53,601 nucleotides of DNA from Tissierellia bacterium (GCA_012520935.1 JAAYNG010000006.1:1-53601); one strand, 5' to 3'; shown: positions 28,316-37,272, counted from the first letter of the stretch. The notes: a model not told the origin generated them from the letters alone. Numbers and translations: made by a program.

Positions 28316-28585
28316 ATGAAGAAAGTATATGAATTTGATGCGGAGATTAAAAAGGTTCCTGATATTGACGGTGCTTATATAGAGATTCCTTTTGATGTAA
28401 AGGTTGAGTTTGGCAAGGGTCGTGTTCCTGTTCATGCCACCTTTGACGGAGAGCCCTATGATGGTAGCCTTGTAAGAATGAAGACACCTTGTCATATTAT
28501 AGGGATAAGAAAGGATATTCGAGCAAAGATAGGCAAGCAGGCAGGTGATATTATCAAGGTCACTCTTACAGAAAGGGAAAAATAA
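28316..28585 (+). CDS. DUF1905-family protein
   Basis: 89 aa. The single DUF1905 domain begins [20 protein letters not shown] and ends [16 protein letters not shown], a small beta barrel of unknown function. It has AAAAAAGGAG upstream and lies 19 nt after ybaK. Confidence 0.85.
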   Translation: MKKVYEFDAEIKKVPDIDGAYIEIPFDVKVEFGKGRVPVHATFDGEPYDGSLVRMKTPCHIIGIRKDIRAKIGKQAGDIIKVTLTEREK

Positions 28586-28603
28586 AGTCATTTTTGGGAG
28601 GAT

Positions 28604-29104
28604 TTGCTGGATAATGTAGGTGATTGGATTGAAAAACTAAGCCAACTGATTAGTGAGTATACTAACTTGCTTCAAAAGCAAGAAATACAGGTTGCCTATA
28701 AGGGGATAATAGACTATATAAATAAATTAAGCAGGGAAGTAAAGGCAGCTTTTCCTGAATATGAAATTGGCTCTGTATAAGGCTATATGGATATGTCTTA
28801 TTTTCCTTTGACCTCAAAGGACTTAAAGGCCAAGGGGTTAAAGATTGCAATTGTTTATCGGCATGAGAAAGGGACCTTTGAAGTCTGGCTCTCTGGTCGC
28901 AACAGGGAGGTTATAAAGTGGTATAGTCCGTTATTTACAAACATTGTGGAATTTTGTCATGATAAAAGTAATGGCGATGCTATTGTTGAAAGGGTCTTGA
29001 CGGACAAGCCAGACTTTGATAATCAAGAAGAATTGTTGAAGATAATAGTTGAAGGGATAGGGAAATTTATAGAAGATATTTATGGGTACATCTTAGAAAA
29101 ATAA
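28604..29104 (+). pseudogene. DUF7000-family protein, interrupted by in-frame TAA
   Basis: 166 codons from TTG 28604, just after GGGAGG. The N-terminal part (VGDWIEKLSQLISEYTNLLQ... AFPEYEIGS) and the C-terminal part (GYMDMSYFPLTSKDLKAKGL... FEVWLSGRNREVIK) join in one frame except for TAA at 28778-28780, inside the conserved region just before GYMDMSYF. C-to-T at a CAA codon would make this stop. An ATG at 28787 only 6 nt later could allow restart, giving a 105-aa fragment without the N-terminal helices. The family has no known function. Confidence 0.75.
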
Positions 29105-29124
29105 TTTTTAAAAGGGTGACTTAA

Positions 29125-29712
29125 ATTATTATTTGGATAAATGGAGCTTTTGGGTCAGGGAAGACAACTTGTGCTTTTGAATTAAATAGAAGATTAAAAA
29201 AATCAATTATTTATGACCCTGAAAATGTCGGTTATTTTATTAGGAAAAACATACCAAAGGAATTGCATGAACCTGACTTTCAGGACCATAAAGAATGGCG
29301 AAGCTTTAATTTTGAAATGTTAACATTTATAAATACTAATTATGATAGGATTATAATTGTTCCAATGACTCTGACCAATAGGAAGTATTATGAAGAAATA
29401 ATTACTAGATTAATAGATAATAAAGTTGAAGTGAAACATTCTATTCTCTCTGCAGAAAAAGAGACTTTAGAAAAATGCCTGAAATCAAGATTGGAATCCA
29501 AAAATTCATGGGCTAATCAACAAATAGATAGGTGTATTAATTCTTTTAATAAAGAAATTACAGAAGAAAAGATTTTAACTGATAGTATGAGCATAGACAG
29601 TATAGTAGAAGAAATCGCAAAAAGAAGTGGAATAATTTTGAGCGATGATAATCGAAGTTATATTAGGAAAAAGTTTGATAGACTTTATATATTTTTTAAA
29701 AATATAAAATAA
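29125..29712 (+). CDS. P-loop ATPase/kinase with a non-standard ATT start
   Basis: 195 aa if translation starts at ATT 29125. The frame then reads (M)IIWINGAFGSGKTT, the usual N-terminus of this AAA_33-like small kinase family, where Walker A is GAFGSGKTT. AAAGGGTG lies about 6 nt upstream. The first ATG in frame (29263) would delete Walker A. Either this is a rare ATT start or an ATG-to-ATT mutation has damaged the gene. It is adjacent to the TAA-interrupted DUF7000 gene, so decay is plausible. The substrate is unknown. Confidence 0.7.
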   Translation: MIIWINGAFGSGKTTCAFELNRRLKKSIIYDPENVGYFIRKNIPKELHEPDFQDHKEWRSFNFEMLTFINTNYDRIIIVPMTLTNRKYYEEIITRLIDNKVEVKHSILSAEKETLEKCLKSRLESKNSWANQQIDRCINSFNKEITEEKILTDSMSIDSIVEEIAKRSGIILSDDNRSYIRKKFDRLYIFFKNIK

Positions 29713-29714
29713 AG

Positions 29715-29749
29715 AAGTTTGTCGAGTTATTCCCCGACAAACTTTTTTT
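29715..29749. terminator. Bidirectional terminator
   Basis: AAGTTTGTCG hairpin with CGACAAACTT followed by a T-run on the plus strand and preceded by A-rich sequence. It separates the convergent P-loop ATPase and metA genes. Confidence 0.85.
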
Positions 29750-30662
29750 AAATTTCATTAATATCATATGGAGTTATTTGATATACATAATAGTTGAGCC
29801 AGTTGGACATTTGCAGGTAGGCATTTGACCTCCAGCAATTCTTAGGTGGCTTGCTAGGGTCATCATTCTCGTAGTAATTTTTCGGTATTTCAATTTTCTG
29901 TCCTTGTGATACATCCCTGTCATACTCATTCTTTAAAGTTTCTGTGTCATACTCCGCATGTCCTGTTATAAAGAACTGGTTGTACTTCTTTGACTTTATA
30001 AGGTAGATGCCTGCATCTTCACTTTCTGAAAGGACTTGCAAGTCTTCGCAGGCTCTTACATCATCTTCCTTCACGCGGGTATGCCTTGAATGGGGAATTA
30101 AAAAGCTGTCAGAAAACCCCTTCAGCATGTCGTCTTGCTTAGTAATCTTATGTTCAAAAACACCAAAAAGCTTATCCAGCAATTCTTCCTTTTCAATGCC
30201 GTGGAAGTGGTAGAGGGCTGCTTGTGCTGCCCAGCAAACAAAGACTGTAGAAAAGACATGGTCTTTGCTCCAGTCCATAATCTTAGCCATTTCCTCCCAG
30301 TAATCAACCTCTTCAAAGGGAAGTTTTTCAACGGGTGCTCCTGTAATAATCATACCATCATACTTCTCATACTTTATTTCATCAAAGGTCTTATAAAATT
30401 TCTCCAAGTATTCCATAGAGGTATGGCTTGGCCTATAGCTAGCCGTATAGACTAGATGGACATCTATTTGTAGTGGGGAATTACTAAGCAGCCTTAAGAA
30501 CTGCAACTCTGTTTCAATTTTTTTAGGCATTAGGTTCAGAATTGCTATCTTTAAAGGTCTAATATCCTGTGTAATTGCCCTACTTGAATTCATAACAAAT
30601 ATATTTTCTTTTTTCTGCAGGATTTCCCCTGCAGGTAAATTTTCAGGTACTATTATCGGCAT
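29748..30662 (-). CDS. metA: Homoserine O-acetyltransferase (MetA type)
   Basis: 304 aa. MetA activates homoserine for methionine synthesis. The catalytic Cys lies in VFVCWAAQA, with LMPKK and PHSRHTR also conserved. In MetA the residue in ITGAPVE sets acyl specificity: Glu (Bacillus cereus type) gives acetyl-CoA, Gly (E. coli) gives succinyl-CoA. Here it is Glu (TGAPVEKLPFEEV), so acetyltransferase activity is expected, which fits the adjacent O-acetylhomoserine-using MetY. It directly follows metY and is under the same T-box. Confidence 0.93.
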   Translation of the reverse strand: MPIIVPENLPAGEILQKKENIFVMNSSRAITQDIRPLKIAILNLMPKKIETELQFLRLLSNSPLQIDVHLVYTASYRPSHTSMEYLEKFYKTFDEIKYEKYDGMIITGAPVEKLPFEEVDYWEEMAKIMDWSKDHVFSTVFVCWAAQAALYHFHGIEKEELLDKLFGVFEHKITKQDDMLKGFSDSFLIPHSRHTRVKEDDVRACEDLQVLSESEDAGIYLIKSKKYNQFFITGHAEYDTETLKNEYDRDVSQGQKIEIPKNYYENDDPSKPPKNCWRSNAYLQMSNWLNYYVYQITPYDINEI

Positions 30663-31949
30663 TTATATCCCCTCAAAGGCTCTTTCAAGTTCACTTATTA
30701 TATCATCAACATTTTCTATACCTATATTTAATCTCACAAGGTTTGGCAAGACATTCCCGGCCTTCATTTCTTCTTCAGACAATTGGCTATGGGTAGTGCT
30801 TGCAGGATGGAGTGCCATAGTTTTCAGGTCTCCAACATGGGTTGCAATAGTTATGAAGCCTCCCAGATTATCTAAAAACTTCTTAGCTAAGTCTGCCCCC
30901 CCTTTTACTCCGAATGAAACAACTCCAGCTGCACCCTTTGGCAGGTACTTATTAGCTAGGTCATAGTATTTTGAAGATTTAAGCTTAGGATAATTTACCC
31001 AGTCAACTTTAGTGTGGTTTTCCAAATATTCAGCAACCTTTAAAGCGTTATTGCTATGCCTTTCCATCCTTAGGTGTAGGGTTTCAGTTCCAATATTAGT
31101 TAGGAAGGCATTAAAAGGACTCATTGTTGAACCGAAGTTTCTAAGGAGTCCGGCCTGGCACTTTGCACCATAGGCAGCCTTGCCAAAGGAGTCTGCATAT
31201 ACAACCCCATGATAGCTTTCATCCGGCTCGGTTAATTCGGGGAACTTGCCACTGGACTTCCAGTCAAAATTTCCTCCATCTATAATCATTCCGCCAATAC
31301 ATGAACCATGTCCGTCAATATATTTACTTGTAGAATGAACAACTATATTCGCTCCATGGTCAAGTGGCCTGCAAAGAAATGGAGAAGGGAAGGTATTGTC
31401 CACAATCAGAGGGATTTTAGCCTCCTTGGCAGCACCTGCAAATTCTTCAAAGTCCAAAACATCCAAACTAGGATTTGATAAGCTCTCTGCAAAGATTAAC
31501 CTTGTATTTTCATCACAGCTTGCAAGTATTTCTTCCTTGCTGGCTCTTTCACTTACAAACCTTACTTCAATGCCCATATTTTTCAACTCAAATGTAAAGA
31601 GTGTCATAGTCCCACCGTAGACATTTGATGTTGCTATGATGTTTTGACCAGCCCTTGTAATGTTTATTACGCTGAAAAAACTGGCAGCCATGCCTGATGA
31701 TGTGGCGACTCCTTTGACGCCACCTTCGAGGGCAGCAATCTTTTCTTCAAGGACAGCAACTGTTGGGTTGCCAAGCCTTGAGTACATATAACCCCCTTCG
31801 CTAAGGCTAAAGACTCTAGCTAAGTCTTCAGATGTATCATAATTATATGTTGTAGACTGTACAATTGGAGTTATTCTCGGCTCCTTATTTTTAGGGTCAT
31901 AGCCTGCTTGTGCACAGAGTGTTTCTGCTGAATATTTTCTTTCTTTCAT
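30663..31949 (-). CDS. metY: O-acetylhomoserine aminocarboxypropyltransferase
   Basis: 428 aa Cys/Met-metabolism PLP enzyme. The PLP lysine is in VVHSTSKYIDGHG, with IVDNTFPSPFLCRPLDHGA and the C-terminal LVRLNIGIENVDDII also typical. It converts O-acetylhomoserine plus sulfide or methanethiol to homocysteine or methionine. The length (about 430 aa) fits MetY rather than the shorter MetB/MetC. It is first in the operon and has a GGAGGATG-type ribosome site downstream of a methionine T-box. Confidence 0.95.
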   Translation of the reverse strand: MKERKYSAETLCAQAGYDPKNKEPRITPIVQSTTYNYDTSEDLARVFSLSEGGYMYSRLGNPTVAVLEEKIAALEGGVKGVATSSGMAASFFSVINITRAGQNIIATSNVYGGTMTLFTFELKNMGIEVRFVSERASKEEILASCDENTRLIFAESLSNPSLDVLDFEEFAGAAKEAKIPLIVDNTFPSPFLCRPLDHGANIVVHSTSKYIDGHGSCIGGMIIDGGNFDWKSSGKFPELTEPDESYHGVVYADSFGKAAYGAKCQAGLLRNFGSTMSPFNAFLTNIGTETLHLRMERHSNNALKVAEYLENHTKVDWVNYPKLKSSKYYDLANKYLPKGAAGVVSFGVKGGADLAKKFLDNLGGFITIATHVGDLKTMALHPASTTHSQLSEEEMKAGNVLPNLVRLNIGIENVDDIISELERAFEGI

Positions 31950-31972
31950 TTTTCATCCTCCTTTTTCTATAA

Positions 31973-32215
31973 ACAAAAAGTCCTCTTGCATAATGCAAAA
32001 GGACGACTTATCGTGGTACCACCTTTTTTCGTAGCATAAAAGCTACCTCACTTCAGCAACAATCATTGCCTAGCGCTATAACAGGCGCACCTGTAGAAAC
32101 CTAACAAAAGCTCAGCTTCTCCTGTCAGAGACCATCTTCAGTATACATTAACTCCAAGTTCCTCTCAGCAAATAGAACCTCTCTGTAAAAGTTTTTGTAA
32201 ACTTACTCTCCTCAT
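31973..32215 (-). promoter_or_regulatory. Methionine T-box riboswitch
   Basis: Read on the minus strand the leader has a Stem I closed by CAGAGA/TCTCTG, with the specifier loop reading GAAG-ATG-G just before TCTCTG (the ATG codon lies at complement 32133-32135). The conserved T-box antiterminator sequence AAAAAAGGTGGTACCACG follows, then a terminator hairpin GTCCTTTTGCA/TGCAAGAGGAC with a T-run. ATG specifies tRNA(Met), matching the metY-metA operon it controls: uncharged tRNA-Met favours read-through. Confidence 0.93.
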
Positions 32216-32286
32216 TTATCAGTTTATATATAACATTTTATACATTATAGCAAAAATAGGATTTTTGTCAAGCTAATAAATTTATC

Positions 32287-32680
32287 TTATGCCTTTACAA
32301 TCGGAATCCATAGCTCCATCTTATAATCAGGGCTATCTATATCACCTTCATAGTAGTATTCAAAGTCCGGTTTGCCGGAATGTTTGTAGCCATGTTGAGG
32401 GAAGAAGACCTCCATAGCATACTTCCAGCCCTCGTGGATAGATTCAGGAACAGGACCCTTCAACTCAATAATGGCATATTCAGCCGCAGGTACTTCGACT
32501 ATTTTCAATCCCATTTCCTTAGCCTTAGCAATATCTTCAACATCATAGCAGGCCATATAGTTTATTTCCTTGCTGTCTTTCACATCATAGCACATGCCAA
32601 AGCTCTCACCCCTTCCAAAGCTTGCCAATTCATTATGACTGTGCTTTGAGTAGAGCTTACCCCATACACTTGGACTGGTT
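32287..32680 (-). pseudogene. GyrI-like/effector-binding domain protein, N-terminally truncated
   Basis: The last ~130 codons are a GyrI-like small-molecule-binding domain ([52 protein letters not shown], ending MELWIPIVK). Upstream of about 32680 the frame stays open to 32835, but that sequence is the antisense of a decarboxylase beta-subunit gene and is not related to the family. The normal N-terminus, and any AraC-type helix-turn-helix, is therefore missing, lost at a rearrangement junction. Confidence 0.75.
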
Positions 32681-32941
32681 GCCTTCGTATTCGATACCTT
32701 TGGCGGTGTAATGATTGCGAAATTAATGAACCTTGTAAGCAAGGACAAGATAAATCCGATGATAGGGGCGGCAGGGATATCAGCCTTCCCAATGTCAGCG
32801 AGGGTTGTCCATAAGATGGGACTTGAAGAAGACAATCAAAACTTCCTTCTTATGCACGCAGCAGGAGTCAATGTTTCGGGACAGATTGCTTCAGTAATTG
32901 CCGGTGGACTTATACTTACACTGGTCGGTTCGCTTTTATAG
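32669..32941 (+). pseudogene. C-terminal remnant of Na+-translocating decarboxylase beta subunit
   Basis: About 90 codons. [41 protein letters not shown] and [17 protein letters not shown] are the conserved C-terminal part of the GcdB/OadB/MmdB beta subunit, a ~370-aa membrane Na+ pump. Everything N-terminal to this is absent; at about 32660-32680 the sequence becomes antisense to the GyrI-like gene. Without its first helices it cannot pump. The intact small subunit gene follows. Confidence 0.85.
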
Positions 32942-32959
32942 TAATAGGAGGTTAAGATT

Positions 32960-33121
32960 ATGGATACACAATATGTATTTCAAATTACACCGGATGCCTT
33001 TTTAAATGCCCTTCCAATATTGGGTAAGGGGATGTTAGGCATATTTATAGTTATGGGGGTAATAATTTTGTGCGTAAGCCTCCTTAATAAGGTCGGTTCA
33101 GCAAAAGAAGAAAAAATATAA
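32960..33121 (+). CDS. OadG-related small subunit of Na+-pump decarboxylase
   Basis: 53 aa, too short for most gene callers. Starts MDTQYVFQITPDAF, has one hydrophobic helix (GMLGIFIVMGVIILCVSLL) and a charged tail. An AGGAGG ribosome site precedes the ATG. The gene type that usually follows the beta subunit in these operons fits its position 18 nt after the gcdB/oadB remnant. It is probably now without partners. Confidence 0.72.
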   Translation: MDTQYVFQITPDAFLNALPILGKGMLGIFIVMGVIILCVSLLNKVGSAKEEKI

Positions 33122-33124
33122 AAT

Positions 33125-33157
33125 AAAAAGCACTAGTTCGATTGAATTAGTGCTTTT
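33125..33157 (+). terminator. Terminator after the small OadG-like gene
   Basis: AAAAAGCACTA-loop-TAGTGCTTTTTATTTT hairpin directly after the stop codon. Confidence 0.85.
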
Positions 33158-33315
33158 TATTTTATTAACTGTCTAACTTAATTATATAATTCAAGAAAAT
33201 AAAAGTTCACATAAAGTTCATAATAATTCCCTTTTTATGACAAAATCTTTTTGTATTATATATTCACAGAAAGTCCTAAAAGACTTAAAAAATTAAAAAT
33301 AAGGAGGAAACAAAA

Positions 33316-33768
33316 ATGAAAAAAAGTATTTTAAGAGGAGTATCCATTTTCGCAGTAGCAGTAATGATTTTAGTAGGTGTAGGTCTAACAGCAGTAGAAG
33401 CAGCAAATCTAGGACCAAATTATCTAGATGCAGATAATGACGGCGTATGTGATTACTGTGCAACAAATGGTGGAGTAGGCAGACAAGTGAATGCTGGCAG
33501 AGGCAGACAAGCTCTTTGTACAGACTTTGTAGATGCAGACAAGGATGGAATATGTGATAACTATGAAAACAGGCCGATGGATGGGACTGGTAAAAAATTA
33601 GGAAGGGGACAAGGAGGTCAAGGAAGACAAGCTGCCGGAAGAGGCGGTCAAGGACAAGGGCTTAGCGAAAACTTTGTGGATGTAGACAGTGATGGCGTAT
33701 GCGACAACTATGTGAACAGACCAATGGATGGGACTGGCAAACAACTAGGAAGAGGAAGAAATAGATAA
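33316..33768 (+). CDS. Secreted Cys-containing DxDxDG repeat protein
   Basis: 150 aa with a classical signal peptide (MKKSILRGVSIFAVAVMILVGVG, cleavage near the AAN boundary, about residue 30). The mature chain holds three repeats of the form (Y/F)(L/V)DxDxDG(V/I)CD: YLDADNDGVCDYC, FVDADKDGICDNY and FVDVDSDGVCDNY, each a likely calcium-binding loop with a conserved Cys. The last two are followed by NRPMDGTGK, and Gly/Arg/Gln-rich linkers lie between. Odd-sized and extracellular; the function is unknown, perhaps a surface or biofilm calcium protein. Strong AAGGAGG site; single-gene unit. Confidence 0.8.
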   Translation: MKKSILRGVSIFAVAVMILVGVGLTAVEAANLGPNYLDADNDGVCDYCATNGGVGRQVNAGRGRQALCTDFVDADKDGICDNYENRPMDGTGKKLGRGQGGQGRQAAGRGGQGQGLSENFVDVDSDGVCDNYVNRPMDGTGKQLGRGRNR

Positions 33769-33773
33769 AATTG

Positions 33774-33812
33774 AAAAAATCGCTCTTGCTTAAACTCAAG
33801 AGCGATTTTTTT
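33774..33812. terminator. Bidirectional terminator
   Basis: AAAAAATCGCTCTTG-loop-CAAGAGCGATTTTTTT hairpin between convergent genes for the secreted repeat protein and the diguanylate cyclase. Confidence 0.9.
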
Positions 33813-33822
33813 ATATCATTAT

Positions 33823-36273
33823 TTAGGAAATCTTTATTATGCTGTGGTCTCCCTTACCTCTACTTTTTACAGAATAAAGCTCCTTATCTGCTAATTTAAA
33901 AATTTCTTCATAAGACTCCCTTCCATTTGAAACAATCCCACCTATACTTAAAGAAATACCAAAAACTTTTTCCTTGTCCTTAATTTTTGAAACATTTTCA
34001 TTCAATCTTTCGCATATGCTATCTATATCTTCTTTATTGGTCAAAGCTACTAAGAATAAACCAAACTCATCCCCACCAATTCTCCCTGCAATGTCATTAT
34101 CCCTAGATGAATTTTTGATAACCTCTGCAACCTGTTTTATAACCTCATCTCCAACATCATGCCCATAGTTATCGTTAATATCCTTAAAGTCATCTATATC
34201 CATGAGTATTAAAGTACCGGATTCTTTCAAGGCATTTTGGGTCATTTGTTTAAAGGATTCTTGATTTAAAAGTTTTGTCAATGAGTCACTCTTAGCTTCT
34301 TCAATTAAGAGCTTCCTCTCTTTCCTTTCCTTGTCAACATTTTTAAGCTTGCCTATGGCATACCTCTTAACATCTTTTTTATCTTTTATTATCTTTAGAT
34401 CCAGTTCAAAACACATTATCATGTCATCATTGCAAACAATATCTATATCACTTTTAGCATCTTTACCTCGTGAAATGTGATAATATATATAATTTTCGTC
34501 ATTTTCTACCTCATCATTTATTTTCGATAATTCTTCCTTATTTAAGTAACTAGGCAGGTTCCTAAATTTTATGTCTTCAGTATCATAATTATACTCAAAG
34601 AATATATCACCAACCATACCCATAAGCTCATTATACCTGTTATATTGAAGTAGGACCTTATTTTTATTCTTTATTTCTTTATTTACTATACTATATCCTA
34701 TTCCCATAAGCAGCAAAAATATTACTCCTAATGTAATCAAGGCACGAACTGGATGTGTTTGAATATAATTAGATAAATTAAATTTTGCTTCTTTATTTGA
34801 ATTACTAAACAAAATAGTATTTATACTTTCCTTCGAAATACTAGCAAGTGACTTATTCATAACAGAAAAAAGACGAGGGTCTGAATTTTCCGACACTCCA
34901 ATACATATAGGCTGAACAAAAGCGTCTATTGTATGGTATGACAAGTTCTTATACTTAGGAGTTGACATGTAATATTCTGATTGAAATCCATTTATATAAG
35001 TACAGTCAACTTTTCCATCAAGTACAGCGTCAAGACATTGAGTTACATTATCATATACAACAGGTTTTAAATTTGGAAAATGTCTTTTTACCATCTCTGT
35101 AATAAAGTCCACTTCAACCACAGCAACTGTTATTAATCCCTTGCCCCTGTCTTTAGTAACATTAACTATTGTAGTTGTTGCAAATGGTTGAGTAATAGAA
35201 ACCTTATTCTTTTTTGCCCAATTGAAGTCATATGTAAGGCAAGTCAAGGAATTTTCAAGTGCCCCAGCTTGAAAATCCTTTAATACTTCCACACTGTTCT
35301 GATAGTCAACTGGCTCAATATTCAATCCTGAATTTTCATTAATGAGATTAATGATAGAAGGACTTACTCCCTTGAATATTTTTTCCTTCTGGTCATAAAA
35401 TTCAATTGGTGGCCAATTTACATCATATAAAATATATACTTTTGGGTTGCTTTGAATAAATTCCCTCTCTTCATCGGTAAATGTAGGAGCATCTGAATAA
35501 AAATCACCATAATACTTATTATATAAGTCTGTAGTAAAGGTAGGATTGTAGACAAAAAGGTTCATCATCGCCTGATTTAATTCTTTTAAGAGTTCTTTAT
35601 TTCCTTTTGTTACGACAAAATAGTAGGAAGTTGGCGAAAATTCTGCGATTCTTTTGTATTTACCTTCCTTAGACATATATGATGATACAGCATCTGTGTT
35701 GCTGGCAAGCATGGCATCTATTTCTCCATTTTCAAGTGCCTTGGAAGCTTCTGACATAATTGGATATATCTTTTTCTCAAAAGTAAAATTATTTTCTTTT
35801 GCAAAACTTTCCAAGAGGGACAACTGGTGGGTCCCTTCTTCTATGCCTATTTTCATTCCTTCAAATTCTTCATAGTTATGGTATGAAAATTTATTATTGT
35901 TTTCTAAAACCAACAAGTTGCAATATTCAGTCCCTTGAGGAGTATCAGAATAGTCAAATATTTTTTCTCTGTCAGGATTTTTATTGACTACTCCCATCAA
36001 GTCAATTTCTCCATTTTTAAGCCATTCATAGCATTCTGAAAAAGAACCTTCAACATATTCATATTCCCAGTTGGTGTATTGTCTAATTGCCTCAAGGTAG
36101 TCATAGTCATATCCAATTTTATTTCCAAACTCGTCTTCACCATGCAAGGCAGGAGCATCAAACCAACCTACTCTTATCTTTTTCGTTTGACCCGTCGCAA
36201 ATGATTCCATAGGATGTGATACAATGAATGCCAATAATATAATAAATAAAATAATAGAATTAATTTTTTTCAT
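33823..36273 (-). CDS. Sensor diguanylate cyclase with two solute-binding domains
   Basis: 816 aa. A signal peptide at the start is followed by two bacterial extracellular solute-binding (family 3) domains (about residues 30-260 and 265-500), one membrane helix (about residues 510-530), a short cytoplasmic linker, and a C-terminal GGDEF domain. The active-site motif RIGGDEFGLFLV is intact, so it should make cyclic di-GMP in response to an amino-acid-like ligand. No partner phosphodiesterase is nearby. Full length, single-gene unit. Confidence 0.92.
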   Translation of the reverse strand: MKKINSIILFIILLAFIVSHPMESFATGQTKKIRVGWFDAPALHGEDEFGNKIGYDYDYLEAIRQYTNWEYEYVEGSFSECYEWLKNGEIDLMGVVNKNPDREKIFDYSDTPQGTEYCNLLVLENNNKFSYHNYEEFEGMKIGIEEGTHQLSLLESFAKENNFTFEKKIYPIMSEASKALENGEIDAMLASNTDAVSSYMSKEGKYKRIAEFSPTSYYFVVTKGNKELLKELNQAMMNLFVYNPTFTTDLYNKYYGDFYSDAPTFTDEEREFIQSNPKVYILYDVNWPPIEFYDQKEKIFKGVSPSIINLINENSGLNIEPVDYQNSVEVLKDFQAGALENSLTCLTYDFNWAKKNKVSITQPFATTTIVNVTKDRGKGLITVAVVEVDFITEMVKRHFPNLKPVVYDNVTQCLDAVLDGKVDCTYINGFQSEYYMSTPKYKNLSYHTIDAFVQPICIGVSENSDPRLFSVMNKSLASISKESINTILFSNSNKEAKFNLSNYIQTHPVRALITLGVIFLLLMGIGYSIVNKEIKNKNKVLLQYNRYNELMGMVGDIFFEYNYDTEDIKFRNLPSYLNKEELSKINDEVENDENYIYYHISRGKDAKSDIDIVCNDDMIMCFELDLKIIKDKKDVKRYAIGKLKNVDKERKERKLLIEEAKSDSLTKLLNQESFKQMTQNALKESGTLILMDIDDFKDINDNYGHDVGDEVIKQVAEVIKNSSRDNDIAGRIGGDEFGLFLVALTNKEDIDSICERLNENVSKIKDKEKVFGISLSIGGIVSNGRESYEEIFKLADKELYSVKSRGKGDHSIIKIS

Positions 36274-36414
36274 ATTATCACCGTAAATAGCAAAATAAGC
36301 TTAATCGTTCTATAATAAATCACTAAATTGAAATCATTATAACATATTTATTTTTATTTATAAACAAAAATTATTATTTAAAAAATTCATTATAGTCTTT
36401 AATATTTTCATCTC

Positions 36415-37272
36415 TTAAGACGACCTTTTAGCCTGCCATATGCCCACTAAAGTGATTAAGACTCCGATAATTTCTATTAAGTTCAAAGTTTCATGGAATA
36501 AAATAAAGGCAAGAAAAGCAGCAATAATTGGTTGTGCTAAGACAAGTACAGAAGTTAAAGAAGCACTTAATTTCCCCAAACAATAACTCATAGTTCCTTG
36601 TCCTAATAATTGCATTACAAAAGAATATATAATAAGTTGAACTAGAGAAAAGCTATTTGGCGGAACTACCATCCCCTCCTTCAACAACATACCAAGAAAT
36701 AATGTGACCGCTCCACCAATAGAAGCAATAAATATTATCGTCATTGGACCAAACTTTTCTCTAGTTTTATAGCTAATCAATAAAAAGCCAGCGTAAAAAC
36801 TAGAGGCCAGCAAGGCTAAAAAATTTCCATAAATACCATTTTCAGCAGAATTAATCTTGCCACTCATTAAAATAATTACACCTAACAATGTAATTAATAC
36901 TCCTGCAATAAATGATTTTTTTATTTCTTCCTTAAAAGCAAAGTATGACACAGGTACAATTGTTAAAAAGGTAAGATTAACAAATAATGTTGCATTGGCA
37001 ATACTTGTATGTAAAAAAGAAACATTCCAAAGCAATAAGTCCATACCAAGGAAAAAACCAGCTAGCAATAGAACAATTACATCCTTAAACTTTAACTTAG
37101 GCAACTCTTTATAGACTAATGGTAATAACAAGGGTAAGGTTAGTAGCATTCGATAAAAACCAATGCTTATTGGAGGTAATGTAATCGAACGAACCCATAT
37201 CCCAGCCGAAGCCAAAAAACAAATTGCGAGTAGAAGAAGAAAAATATATTTTGTTTCATTTTTTCTTTCCAT
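36415..37272 (-). CDS. DMT/EamA-family transporter
   Basis: 285 aa, ten predicted membrane helices in two EamA halves (LPPISIGFYRMLLTLPLLLP; LLGQGTMSYCLGKLSASLT). It is a metabolite exporter of unknown substrate. It is intact, in contrast to the TAG-interrupted EamA gene at 12.3 kb. Confidence 0.88.
   Translation of the reverse strand: MERKNETKYIFLLLLAICFLASAGIWVRSITLPPISIGFYRMLLTLPLLLPLVYKELPKLKFKDVIVLLLAGFFLGMDLLLWNVSFLHTSIANATLFVNLTFLTIVPVSYFAFKEEIKKSFIAGVLITLLGVIILMSGKINSAENGIYGNFLALLASSFYAGFLLISYKTREKFGPMTIIFIASIGGAVTLFLGMLLKEGMVVPPNSFSLVQLIIYSFVMQLLGQGTMSYCLGKLSASLTSVLVLAQPIIAAFLAFILFHETLNLIEIIGVLITLVGIWQAKRSS

Noticed and set aside
32681..32835. N-terminal half of the 182-aa minus-strand ORF at 32287-32835 as a real domain
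   Set aside because: It is the exact antisense of the conserved decarboxylase beta-subunit C-terminus, so only the GyrI-like part downstream of the junction is real.
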